Notes under the pieces: generated by a model
What the model was told of the DNA's origin: nothing
The model's input: only the letters and a program-made list of their open reading frames with translations
Databases searched by the model: none
Shown here: positions 43,667 to 52,160 of the stretch, piece after piece
Position numbering within the stretch: position 1 is the stretch's first letter
Layout of the letters: every line of letters starts with the position of its first letter
NCBI GenBank assembly: GCA_964518215.1
Contig: CAZFFP010000018.1
Coordinates: forward strand, 1-52,160
Length of the DNA: 52,160 nucleotides
Direction: 5' to 3'
From: CAYSGX01 sp964518215
GTDB lineage: Bacteria; Bacteroidota; Bacteroidia; Chitinophagales; CAIOSU01
Translations under genes and position numbers: made by a program

Positions 43667-46305
43667 AAATTTTGAACAACTATCAATTACGTATTCATTC
43701 CACTATGTCGAAACTGTTTTCGATAGTATTGTTGCTTTCAATGCAACACTATGTTTCGGCACAAGAACCCACCATTCCATACAGCAGTCCTTCAGAATTT
43801 ACTATTGGTGGCATTACCATTTCAGGCACACAATTTCTCGACCCCGATATTCTCATCAGTCTTTCCGGCTTAAAAACAGGCGACCGCATAGCCATTCCGG
43901 GCGACCAGATTTCCAATGCTATCAGAAACCTTTGGAATCAGGGACTTTTCACCAATGTGGAAATACGCATCACCCGCACCATAGGCAGCCGGGTATTTTT
44001 AGATATTCGCTTGCAGGAAAGAGCAAGGCTTTCAAAGTTTGCCATCAAAGGAGTGAAAAAATCGGAAGCCGATGATATTAGAGAAAAACTCAACCTTGTG
44101 AAAGGAAGAGTGGTAACCGATAATGTGAAGAATAATGCAACCGTTGTCATTAAAAAGTTTTATGACGAAAAAGGCTTTTTAGATGCCCGGGTGCGGATTG
44201 ACGAAATTCCCGATACCACGCTGCGCAACAATGTCATTCTCGAATTTCATATAGATAAAGGCAAAAAGGTTAAAATTGAAAGCATTACGATTCAGGGCAA
44301 CGAAATATTTCCGGATGCTAAAGTGAAAAAGCAAATGAAAGCCACTCGCGAAATGCCACGTCTGGGCTTTGATAAAATATTCAACTATAAGAATGTTAAA
44401 GAAGCAATGAAAGGCGCTACCGTTATGGATGTGCTCGATGAATTGTCGCCAATGAAATTTGGAAAGTATGCCGCACAATATTCTAATCCCAATATTTTTA
44501 AATCATCGAAATTCAGCAGAGACGAATATCAGGATGACCTCGGAAAAATTGTGGATTTCTACAATTCCAAAGGCTATAAAGATGCTTCTATAATATTCGA
44601 TACCGTGTATCATTCGGGCAATAATCTCAAAATTGATATACATATTAGAGAAGGAAACAGATATTATTTCAGAGATATTACATGGAAAGGCAATACCAAA
44701 TATTCTACCGAGACGCTCAATAAAATTTTAGACATTAAAAAGGGTGAAGTTTATAGCCAAAAAGAATTAGACAAAAAACTATTCATGAGCGAAGCCGGCA
44801 ACGACATCAGTTCGCTCTATATGGACGATGGCTATTTGTTTTTTCAGATTACTCCGGTAGAAATTGCCGTTGAGAACGATTCGGTTGATTTGGAAATAAG
44901 AATTTATGAAGGACCGCAGGCTACCATCAACGAAATAAGAATTTACGGAAACACCAAAACCAAAGAACACATCATTAGGCGCGAGTTGAGAACCTATCCG
45001 GGCAACAAATTCAGCCGCTCCGACCTGATTCGTTCGCAGCGCGAAATAATTAACCTCGGTTTTTTCGATCCCGAACAAATGAATGTGAAACCGATTCCTA
45101 ATCCTGAAAAAGGAACGGTAGATGTTGAATACCATGTAGTAGAAAAACCATCAGACCAATTAGAGCTTTCTGCCGGTTGGGGTGGGCGTGGCAGAGGTAT
45201 GGTTGGAACCGTAGGGGTGAATTTCACCAACTTCTCTATTCAGAACATGTTTAAGAAAGGCACTTGGTCGCCTTTGCCTACGGGCGATGGGCAGCGTTTC
45301 TCTTTGCGTGTACAAACCAACGGAAAACTCTTCCAGTCATACAACGTATCGTTTACAGAACCGTGGTTGGGTGGCAAAAAGCCCAATTCATTTACGGTGG
45401 CGTATGCGCACACCCGTTTTGCCAATTTAGGTTTCAACAGAGAAGTGAATGGAAGATTTAACACCAACAGCGTGTCGGCAGGCATGGGCTTCCGTTTGAA
45501 ATGGCCCGATGACTTTTTCACTTTCCAACCCTTGTTGAGTTTTCAAACTTATACGCTCGAAAGCTGGCCCACCGGAAGTTTCATTTTCTCTGACGGACGC
45601 TCCTATAATGTCAGCGCGCAGTTCATTTTGGCCCGCAACTCTTTAGACCGTCCGCTGTATCCCATGCGCGGCAGCAGTTTCTCGCTGTCTTTGCAGGTTA
45701 CTCCGCCCTATTCTTCTTTCAGCAACAAAGATTTTTCTTCACTCGAAGACCCGGACAAATATCGCTGGATAGAATATCACAAATGGAAGTTTAATGCCGA
45801 GTGGTACACTCCCTTAGCGGGAAAATTAGTGTTGCGTACACGAGCCAAATTCGGTTTCTTAGGTTTGTATAACGATGATATTGGATTCTCTCCTTTTGAA
45901 CGATTTGAGTTGGGTGGCGATGGTTTGGCAAACTTCAACTTTGTAGGGCGCGATATTGTTTCCATGCGTGGTTACGATGTGATTACTCCCGCTGCGGGCG
46001 CTCCGGTGTATAATAAATTTGGAATGGAGTTGCGCTATCCGCTTTCGTTGAATCCTTCGGCAACCATTTATGTGGTAGGCTTCATGGAAGGCGCTAATTT
46101 TTACAACAGTTTTCAGGAATACAATCCGTTCAACTTGCGTAAGTCTGCGGGTATTGGTGTGCGCATCTTTTTACCAATGTTTGGATTGTTAGGTTTTGAC
46201 TATGGCATAGGGTTTGATAAAGATTTGCCTGCTGCTAATAACTTTGGCGACTACCTCGGCAAATACGGCAGATTTAATATAGTTTTAGGTTTCGAACCGG
46301 AATAA
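43663..46305 (+). CDS. bamA: Outer-membrane protein assembly factor BamA
   Basis: The 880-residue protein has a signal peptide ending YVSAQ, five POTRA repeats (about 45-480, for example FTIGGITISGTQFLDPD and IESITIQGNEIFPD) and a C-terminal 16-strand Omp85 barrel starting LSAGWGGRGRGM. The barrel ends FNIVLGFEPE without the C-terminal Phe of many proteobacterial homologues. The second in-frame ATG (MSKLFSIVLLLS, residue 15) is an alternative start that gives a more compact signal peptide. It inserts beta-barrels into the outer membrane. Confidence 0.96.
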   Translation: MKILNNYQLRIHSTMSKLFSIVLLLSMQHYVSAQEPTIPYSSPSEFTIGGITISGTQFLDPDILISLSGLKTGDRIAIPGDQISNAIRNLWNQGLFTNVEIRITRTIGSRVFLDIRLQERARLSKFAIKGVKKSEADDIREKLNLVKGRVVTDNVKNNATVVIKKFYDEKGFLDARVRIDEIPDTTLRNNVILEFHIDKGKKVKIESITIQGNEIFPDAKVKKQMKATREMPRLGFDKIFNYKNVKEAMKGATVMDVLDELSPMKFGKYAAQYSNPNIFKSSKFSRDEYQDDLGKIVDFYNSKGYKDASIIFDTVYHSGNNLKIDIHIREGNRYYFRDITWKGNTKYSTETLNKILDIKKGEVYSQKELDKKLFMSEAGNDISSLYMDDGYLFFQITPVEIAVENDSVDLEIRIYEGPQATINEIRIYGNTKTKEHIIRRELRTYPGNKFSRSDLIRSQREIINLGFFDPEQMNVKPIPNPEKGTVDVEYHVVEKPSDQLELSAGWGGRGRGMVGTVGVNFTNFSIQNMFKKGTWSPLPTGDGQRFSLRVQTNGKLFQSYNVSFTEPWLGGKKPNSFTVAYAHTRFANLGFNREVNGRFNTNSVSAGMGFRLKWPDDFFTFQPLLSFQTYTLESWPTGSFIFSDGRSYNVSAQFILARNSLDRPLYPMRGSSFSLSLQVTPPYSSFSNKDFSSLEDPDKYRWIEYHKWKFNAEWYTPLAGKLVLRTRAKFGFLGLYNDDIGFSPFERFELGGDGLANFNFVGRDIVSMRGYDVITPAAGAPVYNKFGMELRYPLSLNPSATIYVVGFMEGANFYNSFQEYNPFNLRKSAGIGVRIFLPMFGLLGFDYGIGFDKDLPAANNFGDYLGKYGRFNIVLGFEPE

Positions 46306-46317
46306 AAATTTACAGTT

Positions 46318-46956
46318 ATGAAAAAATTACACATCATTTTCGCTTTTTTAGTGTTTGCATCGTTTTCAACTTTTGCGCAACGTTTTGTTTATGTGGACAC
46401 TGAATTTATTTTGCAACGAATTCCCGAACATCAAAAAGCACAGGAAGAATTGAATGCCATTTCTGAAAAATGGCGTGCTGAAATAGAAGAAAAATATAAA
46501 GAAATTGAACGCCTTTACAAACAATATCAGGCAGAGCAAGTGTTGCTTACCGATGATATGAAAATTCAGAAACAAAAAGAAATTGAAGAAAAAGAAAAAG
46601 CCGCCCGTGAATTCCAAAAGCAAAAATTTGGGTTTGAAGGCGATTTATTTAAAAAGAAACAAGAGTTAATAAAACCTATTCAGGATAAAATTTACAAGGA
46701 GATTCAAAAACTTGCCGAGGAAAAATCTTACGACTTTATTTTCGACCGCGCTAACGGACCGTCTATGTTGTTTGCTACTCCGAAATACGACCGCAGCGAA
46801 GATATTCTGAAAGCTCTGGGCATCACTTCGGTGCCGCAGCCGGGAGCTAAAGCAGCGCCTTCAACAGCAACCCCGCCAAGCGCTCAGCCTGCTCCGGCAG
46901 CACCTAAACCTGCTACCAATCCTTCAACGGCTCCACCAAAGCCACAGCCTAAGTAA
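46318..46956 (+). CDS. OmpH/Skp-family periplasmic chaperone
   Basis: The 212-residue protein has a signal peptide (MKKLHIIFAFLVFASFSTFA), then the Skp pattern FVYVDTEFILQRIPEHQKAQ and a long charged coiled-coil hairpin (about 45-115). It ends in a Pro/Ala-rich tail of about 40 residues that is probably disordered. Skp holds unfolded outer-membrane proteins for BamA, and the gene follows bamA by 12 nt. Confidence 0.93.
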   Translation: MKKLHIIFAFLVFASFSTFAQRFVYVDTEFILQRIPEHQKAQEELNAISEKWRAEIEEKYKEIERLYKQYQAEQVLLTDDMKIQKQKEIEEKEKAAREFQKQKFGFEGDLFKKKQELIKPIQDKIYKEIQKLAEEKSYDFIFDRANGPSMLFATPKYDRSEDILKALGITSVPQPGAKAAPSTATPPSAQPAPAAPKPATNPSTAPPKPQPK

Positions 46957-47313
46957 TCTTAAAGATTTTTAAGGTTAAATAAAATATTTTTGGTGCAAGA
47001 GATTAAAAAATGCCGCCTAATATTTAAACTTAACATTACATTTCGTAATCGAAATTCTAATGTTGCACTTCTGCACTTCCCTTTTATCTGCTTACCCGAC
47101 ATTATTGCGTCTTTAGAGTTATTCGTGCATTTGGCAGCAATATGAAAATTATATAGGGTGGCTTCAAAAGTTATAACAGTTCAATAAAATCAGTAGTTAC
47201 ACTTATTATATTACCATAACGGATACATTCAGCGTTATCTCATTTAATTGGGTGTATCTTCCCATTACAACAATTAAACTAATTAAAAATAAACATTATT
47301 CGTAATTGCAACG
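46957..47313. other. AT-rich intergenic region with a duplicated leader element
   Basis: No tRNA, terminator or long frame is seen. Positions 47029-47065 share CTTAACATT(A/G)CATTTCGTAATC and a similarly spaced ATGTTG with the ilv leader start at 47662-47698. A 19-codon frame (47060-47116), MLHFCTSLLSAYPTLLRL, follows that copy and could be a vestigial leader peptide. The rest shows nothing recognisable. Confidence 0.5.
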
Positions 47314-47520
47314 ATGTTCTTTATGGCATCATGCGGCAGCACAAGTAAAGAAACCGCTCAAACACCGGCTACTCAAACCCAACCTGCAAAATCTGAAGAA
47401 ACCAAGAGTATACAAATAAACATTAGCTCAGATAGCGGTAAACTTGATACTAAATCAAGCGATAGCGGAAACAAGATTGAAGTAAAGAAAGACAAGATTG
47501 ATATTTCAGTTAAGGATTAG
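47314..47520 (+). CDS. Small Ser/Lys/Asp-rich putative lipoprotein
   Basis: The 68-residue frame starts MFFMASCGSTSKE, with a lipobox-like MASC but only six residues before the Cys, too short for a normal signal peptide. The same frame runs upstream as hydrophobic TLFVIAT to a TAA at 47290, as if the original start had been lost. The mature part is polar and low-complexity, with repeated SSDSG units and a Lys/Asp-rich end. It may be a degraded or wrongly started lipoprotein gene. Confidence 0.45.
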   Translation: MFFMASCGSTSKETAQTPATQTQPAKSEETKSIQINISSDSGKLDTKSSDSGNKIEVKKDKIDISVKD

Positions 47521-47640
47521 TTATAACTTTTAAAGTTTTCGCTTTATCCCTACTTTATCAAAGGCGGAAATTGAATTCATTTTTATGCAATTGTTCGCAG
47601 ACAATTTCAGTGTTTATTTTTTTTTCGTCAAGAAAAAAAA

Positions 47641-47671
47641 TTGCACCATTAAAAATTTACGCTTAACATTG
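47641..47671 (+). promoter_or_regulatory. Candidate promoter of the ilv leader and operon
   Basis: TTG (47641-47643), a 20-nt spacer and TAACATTG (47664-47671) match TTG-N20-TAnnTTTG with one mismatch. Transcription would begin about 15 nt before the leader-peptide ATG. Confidence 0.45.
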
Positions 47672-47692
47672 CATTTCGTAATCAAAAGCCTC

Positions 47693-47791
47693 ATGTTGAA
47701 CCCCTTCGGAAATATCATGAATGCCATCGCTTCAATAATTATTGTAGTTGTCATTATTATTCCCGCGAAGCAGGAGGCGATGAAGCATTAA
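47693..47791 (+). CDS. ilv leader peptide with nine consecutive Ile/Val codons
   Basis: This 32-residue frame begins MLNPFGNIMNAIAS, continues with IIIVVVIII (47735-47761) and ends PAKQEAMKH at a TAA. An internal ATG at 47717 would give 24 residues. Nine Ile/Val codons in a row directly upstream of a terminator and the branched-chain amino acid operon are the signature of attenuation by ribosome stalling. When charged tRNA-Ile or tRNA-Val is scarce, the ribosome should stop in this run. No leucine cluster is present, in keeping with the ilvE-ilvD-ilvB genes serving isoleucine and valine. Confidence 0.82.
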   Translation: MLNPFGNIMNAIASIIIVVVIIIPAKQEAMKH

Positions 47792-47841
47792 GTTAACCGA
47801 AACTAAATAGCAACCCGCCTCCGAAAGAGGCGGGTTTTTTT
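47773..47841 (+). terminator. Transcription attenuator of the ilv operon
   Basis: The terminator stem pairs ACCCGCCTC (47813-47821) with GAGGCGGGT (47827-47835) around CGAAA, followed by seven T. Its left-arm bases CGCCTCC (47816-47822) can instead pair with GGAGGCG (47773-47779), inside the last codons of the leader peptide. A ribosome stalled on the Ile/Val codons leaves that segment free, forming the antiterminator; one that reaches the stop codon covers it and the terminator forms. Pairing was read by eye. Confidence 0.85.
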
Positions 47842-47852
47842 GTTGTTTGAAA

Positions 47853-47938
47853 TGTTGTTATTAAAAATTCATTCTGCAGTTTTTTCTCACCGTGAGAAAT
47901 TAATTGAGGCTTCTAATAGCAAATTTTTAATAACAACA
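47853..47938. repeat. Long palindrome between the attenuator and ilvE
   Basis: TGTTGTTATTAAAAATT (47853-47869) and AATTTTTAATAACAACA (47922-47938) are perfect 17-bp complements. Inside is a second hairpin, TTTCTCA / TGAGAAA with a CCG loop (47883-47899). It ends 34 nt before the ilvE ATG. It might be a small mobile palindrome or a structured leader. Confidence 0.75.
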
Positions 47939-47972
47939 CTGAAATAAAAACTTAAAAAACTGAACAGAACAT

Positions 47973-48857
47973 ATGAGTTATTTTAATTCAGAAACCATTA
48001 TCTATTTCAACGGCAGCTTTCAGAAAGCTACCGAAGCCCAAACCAGCCTGTATTCACAAACCCTGCACTATGGCTATGGAGTATTTGAAGGAATCCGCGC
48101 ATACAATACCGCTTCGGGCGCAAAAATTTTCAAAGCACAGGAACACTACGAGCGCCTCATCAACTCGAGTCAACTCATGAGTATTCCGTTTAATTATGCG
48201 GCAGCGCAAATGACAGAGTTGACTTATGAAGTGCTGAAAAGAAACAATTTCACCGATGCCTACATTCGTCCGCTGGTTTTTTGCAGCCCGAATATGGCGC
48301 TCACCAAAGGCTTGGAAAGCTACCTGATGATTTGCGCCTGGGAATGGGGCGCTTATCTGGGCGACAAATTATTGAACCTGAAAATTTCTTCCTATTGTCG
48401 TCCGCATCCACGCAGCATCAAGACCGATGCAAAAGCTTGTGGGCATTATGTCAATTCGATTTTGGCAGTAACCGAAGCCAAAGAACAAGGCTTTGATGAA
48501 GCTTTGCTTTTAGACCATGAAGGTTATCTGGCAGAAGGTCCGGGGGCCAATTTATATTTCGAAAAAAACGGAAAATTATTCACTCCTAAAGAGGGCAGCA
48601 TTCTGAAAGGCATTACCCGCAGCGTGGTAATGGATATTGCCCGAAGCTTGAATATAGGAGTAGAAGAAGGCAGTTATTTGCCGAAGGACTTATATGAAGC
48701 CGACAGTGCTTTTTATTGTGGAACCGGTGCAGAGATTGTAGGCATCGCTTCTATAGATGGAAAGGCTTTCTACAAAAAATGGGAAGATTCGATAGGAAAA
48801 ATAATTCAGCAGAAATATCTTGATTTGGTAAGAGAGAAAGAAATGATTCGGGCATAA
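47973..48857 (+). CDS. ilvE: Branched-chain amino acid aminotransferase
   Basis: A 294-residue fold-type IV PLP enzyme that transfers the amino group between glutamate and the oxo acids of Ile, Val and Leu. Seen are LHYGYGVFEGIRAY (about 30-43), the PLP-binding lysine in KTDAKACGHYVNSI, the EALLLDHEGYLAEGPGANLY segment and the ITRSVVMDIA helix. It is the first structural gene of the operon downstream of the attenuator, followed by ilvD after about 100 nt. Confidence 0.94.
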   Translation: MSYFNSETIIYFNGSFQKATEAQTSLYSQTLHYGYGVFEGIRAYNTASGAKIFKAQEHYERLINSSQLMSIPFNYAAAQMTELTYEVLKRNNFTDAYIRPLVFCSPNMALTKGLESYLMICAWEWGAYLGDKLLNLKISSYCRPHPRSIKTDAKACGHYVNSILAVTEAKEQGFDEALLLDHEGYLAEGPGANLYFEKNGKLFTPKEGSILKGITRSVVMDIARSLNIGVEEGSYLPKDLYEADSAFYCGTGAEIVGIASIDGKAFYKKWEDSIGKIIQQKYLDLVREKEMIRA

Positions 48858-48959
48858 AAAAATTGAAGCATGATTGAAAGGGAAACATACAAATTTTGAT
48901 GAACCCTTTTCCCTCACTGGCAGGGGCAGGGAGTGGAATTAGCGAAAAAAAATAAGTGC

Positions 48960-50642
48960 ATGAACGAACTCAATAAATACAGCAAAACCATCACGCAGGA
49001 CAGCACACAACCTGCCGCGCAAGCCATGCTGCATGGCATTGGGCTTACTGATGAAGATTTGAAAAAAGCGCAAGTGGGCATAGTAAGCATGGGTTACGAT
49101 GGCAACACCTGCAATATGCACCTGAACGATTTGGCTCAAATAACCAAAAAAGCAGTTTGGGAAGAAAATCTGGTGGGACTTATTTTCAATACTATTGGTG
49201 TGAGCGATGGCATTTCCAACGGAACCGATGGTATGCGCTACTCGCTCGTAAGCCGCGACATTATTGCCGATTCTATTGAAGCTGTTTGCGGAGCACATTA
49301 CTACGATGCAGTGATTGCCCTTCCCGGTTGCGATAAAAACATGCCCGGCTGCATTATGGCAATGGGCAGATTGAATCGTCCTGCCTTGATGATTTACGGT
49401 GGCACCATTGCGCCCGGACATTACAAAGGACAAGACCTCAACATCGTTTCTGCTTTTGAAGCCTTAGGACAAAAAATTGCAGGCGAACTCACCGAAGAAG
49501 ATTTCAAAGCCATCATCCGACATGCTTGTCCGGGTCCCGGAGCCTGTGGAGGCATGTATACCGCCAACACTATGGCTTCGGCTATTGAGGCATTGGGCAT
49601 GAGTTTGCCTTATTCTTCTTCCAATCCTGCTTTGAGTGAAGAGAAAAAGAAAGAGTGTGAAGCAGCTTCAAAAACTATTCGCCTACTGCTCGAAAAAGAT
49701 ATTAAGCCCAAAGATATCATGACCCGAAAGGCATTTGAAAATGCCATTACTTTAATCATGGTTCTGGGCGGCTCTACCAATGCCGTGCTGCATTTAATTG
49801 CTATGGCAAAAAGTGTGGATGTGGAACTGAGTATTGACGACTTTCAAACCATCAGCAACCGTGTGCCGGTGTTGGCAGATTTGAAACCGAGTGGAAAATA
49901 TCTGATGGAAGACCTGCACCACAAAGGCGGTATTCCGGCAGTGATGAAATATTTGTTGCAGAAAGGTTTGTTGCATGGCGATTGCTTAACTGTAACCGGA
50001 AAAACTTTAGCAGAAAATCTTGAATCTGTTCCCAATTTAGATTTCACGCAACAGAATATTATTCTTCCTTTAGAAAATTCTTTGAAAAGCACAGGGCATC
50101 TGCAAATACTTTATGGCAATTTGGCTGAAAAAGGAAGTGTGGCAAAAATTACCGGAAAAGAAGGTGAGCGTTTTGAAGGAAAAGCAAGAGTGTTCGATGG
50201 CGAGCATGATTTAATTCAAGGTATTCAAAGCGGAAAAGTGAAAGCAGGTGATGTGGTAGTTATCAGATATGTTGGCCCGAAAGGTGCGCCCGGTATGCCC
50301 GAAATGTTAAAGCCCACTTCTGCCATTATTGGGGCAGGTTTAGGCAAAAGTGTGGCACTCATTACCGATGGGCGTTTCAGTGGCGGCACACATGGTTTTG
50401 TGGTGGGGCATATCACGCCCGAAGCGCAGGAAGGCGGCTTAATTGCTTTAGTGCAAGACGATGATATTATTGAAATTGATATTGCCAAAAACATTATTCA
50501 ACTGAAAATAAGCGATGCTGAAATTCAGCAAAGAAAAGCACAGTGGAAGCAACCCGATTTAAAAATCAAAAAAGGAATTTTATATAAATATGTCAAACAC
50601 GTTACAAATGCCTCAGAAGGATGCGTTACCGACCAAGACTGA
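48960..50642 (+). CDS. ilvD: Dihydroxy-acid dehydratase
   Basis: From the ATG at 48960 the protein is 560 residues, the usual length; a GTG at 48933 would add nine lysine-rich residues and is less likely. Iron-sulfur cluster cysteines are in DGNTCNMHL, GCDKNMPGC and CPGPGACGGMYTANTM. It dehydrates dihydroxy acids to 2-oxo acids in Ile and Val synthesis. The 3' end overlaps ilvB by 53 nt. Confidence 0.96.
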   Translation: MNELNKYSKTITQDSTQPAAQAMLHGIGLTDEDLKKAQVGIVSMGYDGNTCNMHLNDLAQITKKAVWEENLVGLIFNTIGVSDGISNGTDGMRYSLVSRDIIADSIEAVCGAHYYDAVIALPGCDKNMPGCIMAMGRLNRPALMIYGGTIAPGHYKGQDLNIVSAFEALGQKIAGELTEEDFKAIIRHACPGPGACGGMYTANTMASAIEALGMSLPYSSSNPALSEEKKKECEAASKTIRLLLEKDIKPKDIMTRKAFENAITLIMVLGGSTNAVLHLIAMAKSVDVELSIDDFQTISNRVPVLADLKPSGKYLMEDLHHKGGIPAVMKYLLQKGLLHGDCLTVTGKTLAENLESVPNLDFTQQNIILPLENSLKSTGHLQILYGNLAEKGSVAKITGKEGERFEGKARVFDGEHDLIQGIQSGKVKAGDVVVIRYVGPKGAPGMPEMLKPTSAIIGAGLGKSVALITDGRFSGGTHGFVVGHITPEAQEGGLIALVQDDDIIEIDIAKNIIQLKISDAEIQQRKAQWKQPDLKIKKGILYKYVKHVTNASEGCVTDQD

Positions 50643-52160
50643 GCAAATCAGCGGGTCGCAAGCAATTTTAAAAGCGCTGCTTATCGAAGAAGTGCAAACT
50701 ATTTTCGGCTATCCGGGAGGAGCCATCATGCCCATTTATGATGCGCTCTACGATTACCGCGAACAGTTGGAACATATTCTGGTGCGCCACGAACAAGGAG
50801 CCATTCATGCGGCACAGGGTTATGCCCGCGCTTCGGGAAGAACGGGAGTGGTATTCGCCACGAGTGGTCCCGGTGCTACCAATCTGATTACAGGTCTTGC
50901 CGATGCAATGATAGACAGTACGCCTTTAGTATGTTTTACCGGGCAAGTGTATGCGCATCTATTAGGCACCGATGCTTTTCAGGAAACCGATGTGGTAAAT
51001 ATTTCTACGCCAGTTACCAAATGGAATTATCAGATTACCGATGCCACCGAAATTCCTTCGGTATTGGCAAAAGCATTTTATGTTGCCAAAACCGGAAGGC
51101 CTGGGCCGGTGCTGATTGATATTACCAAAAACGCGCAGTTGCAATTGTTCGATTTCGAAGGCTACGAACCGTGCACACATGTGCGCAGCTATCGCCCTTC
51201 GCCACAAATCAGAATAGAGAACATCAAAGCGGCTGCCGAACTGATTAAAAGTGCAGAGCGTCCTTTTGTGTTGTTTGGTCAGGGTATTATTTTGGGAAAT
51301 GCCGAAAAAGAGTTCAAAGCGTTTGTAGAAAAAAGCGGTATTCCTTCTGCTTGGACAGTATTAGGATTAAGCGCTTTGCCTACCGACCATCCTTTGAACG
51401 TGGGCATGTTGGGTATGCACGGAAATTACGGACCTAATGTTCTTACCAATGAATGCGATGTGCTCATTGCCATCGGTATGCGTTTCGATGACCGCGTTAC
51501 CGGAAGGCTCGATAAATATGCCCGACAGGCAAAAGTGATTCACCTCGAAATTGACCCTGCCGAAATTGATAAAAATGTCAAAACTACCGTATCGGTTTGG
51601 GGCGATTGCAAACAAACACTTCCCTTGCTCACTTCATTAATAGAGCAAAAACAATATCCCGAATGGCTTCAAAAATTCAGAAGTTTTGAGGAAACCGAAC
51701 AAACCGAACTTATCAATAAAGAACTGTTTCCAGAAAGTGAGCAACTCAGTATGGGCGAGGTGCTGCATCAGTTGAATTTGCTCACCAATGGCAATGCCAT
51801 AGTAGTTACCGATGTGGGGCAACATCAAATGGTTGCCTGTCGCTATGCGAAGTTTAATCAAACGCGCAGCAATATCACTTCGGGTGGCTTAGGCACTATG
51901 GGATTTGCTTTGCCTGCCGCCATTGGCGCAAAGTATGGCGCACCCGAAAGAACCGTAGTTGCCATTGCGGGCGATGGCGGTTTTCAAATGACCATTCAGG
52001 AATTAGGAACCATTATGCAAAGCAATCTCGATGTTAAAATGATCGTGCTCAACAATCGTTTCCTCGGCATGGTGCGTCAGTGGCAGGAATTGTTTCACGA
52101 GAAAAGATATTCGTTTGTGGACATTCAAAGCCCCGATTTTATTACCGTTGCCAAAGGATA
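50590..52160 (+). CDS. ilvB: Acetolactate synthase large subunit (3' end outside window)
   Basis: The frame opens at an ATG at 50590 inside the end of ilvD (a second ATG lies at 50608) and runs open to the window edge, about 523 codons. ThDP-enzyme features are in order: FGYPGGAIMPIYDAL, the catalytic-Glu segment VRHEQGAIHAAQGYARASG, TSGPGATNLITG, and the ThDP-binding GDGGF ... NNRFLGMVRQW region near the visible end. It joins two pyruvates, or pyruvate and 2-oxobutyrate. The regulatory subunit would be expected just downstream. Confidence 0.96.
   Translation, partial: MSNTLQMPQKDALPTKTEQISGSQAILKALLIEEVQTIFGYPGGAIMPIYDALYDYREQLEHILVRHEQGAIHAAQGYARASGRTGVVFATSGPGATNLITGLADAMIDSTPLVCFTGQVYAHLLGTDAFQETDVVNISTPVTKWNYQITDATEIPSVLAKAFYVAKTGRPGPVLIDITKNAQLQLFDFEGYEPCTHVRSYRPSPQIRIENIKAAAELIKSAERPFVLFGQGIILGNAEKEFKAFVEKSGIPSAWTVLGLSALPTDHPLNVGMLGMHGNYGPNVLTNECDVLIAIGMRFDDRVTGRLDKYARQAKVIHLEIDPAEIDKNVKTTVSVWGDCKQTLPLLTSLIEQKQYPEWLQKFRSFEETEQTELINKELFPESEQLSMGEVLHQLNLLTNGNAIVVTDVGQHQMVACRYAKFNQTRSNITSGGLGTMGFALPAAIGAKYGAPERTVVAIAGDGGFQMTIQELGTIMQSNLDVKMIVLNNRFLGMVRQWQELFHEKRYSFVDIQSPDFITVAKG

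Noticed and set aside
46958..46973. Terminator after the Skp gene (CTTAAA / TTTAAG)
   Set aside because: Six A/T-rich pairs are too weak, and no proper T-tract follows.

Overview
This window looks like chromosomal DNA of a member of the Bacteroidota. The signs are a type A type-9-secretion sorting domain, a PorG-like protein next to isoprenyl transferase, BamA and Skp, DUF4199 and DUF2147 proteins, and TAnnTTTG promoter elements in front of several genes. The order or genus cannot be decided from the sequence alone. A run of 100 N (8745-8844) marks one assembly gap.

The most notable content is a sterol-precursor pathway. On the minus strand, squalene synthase of the eukaryotic ERG9/FDFT1 type (10311-11507) is followed 2 nt later by squalene monooxygenase (to the gap), then a polyprenyl diphosphate synthase (7715-8695). 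About 5.4 kb away on the plus strand lies an oxidosqualene cyclase (16882-19137) with the DCTAE catalytic motif, not the DDTA form of hopene cyclases. Its product-determining residues (Tyr404, His470, Ile474) match cycloartenol synthase rather than lanosterol synthase. Together these could convert isoprenyl diphosphates to FPP, squalene, 2,3-oxidosqualene and a C30 sterol. No later sterol-modifying enzymes are in the window.

Layout. 1-1090: TetR regulator and divergent cupin gene sharing an operator/promoter. 1281-7636: glycosyltransferase, DUF4199, YchF, glutamate dehydrogenase and cytochrome c maturation genes. 7715-11507: first half of the sterol genes. 11731-14114: accessory patch with a frameshifted lipoprotein gene, an LprI-like lipoprotein gene, a GIY-YIG nuclease gene and REP-like palindromes, including a duplicated segment of about 260 bp carrying an outward promoter element. 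14328-16756: DUF2147 protein, membrane AraC regulator and a PIN-type toxin-antitoxin pair. 16882-23568: oxidosqualene cyclase, PaaN-like dehydrogenase, YceI-like lipoprotein and acyl-CoA synthetase. 23787-38504: giant secreted protein, CorA, sigma-54, PAP2-like protein, secreted proteins and an L,D-transpeptidase. 38681-46956: FtsK, LolA, PorG, UppS, BamA and Skp (division and envelope biogenesis). 47314-52160: small lipoprotein gene, then an ilvE-ilvD-ilvB operon.

The ilv operon is preceded by a well-formed attenuator. A 32-residue leader peptide has nine consecutive Ile/Val codons, followed by a 9-bp rho-independent terminator whose left arm can pair instead with the 3' end of the leader-peptide frame. 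This is a second strong regulatory observation.
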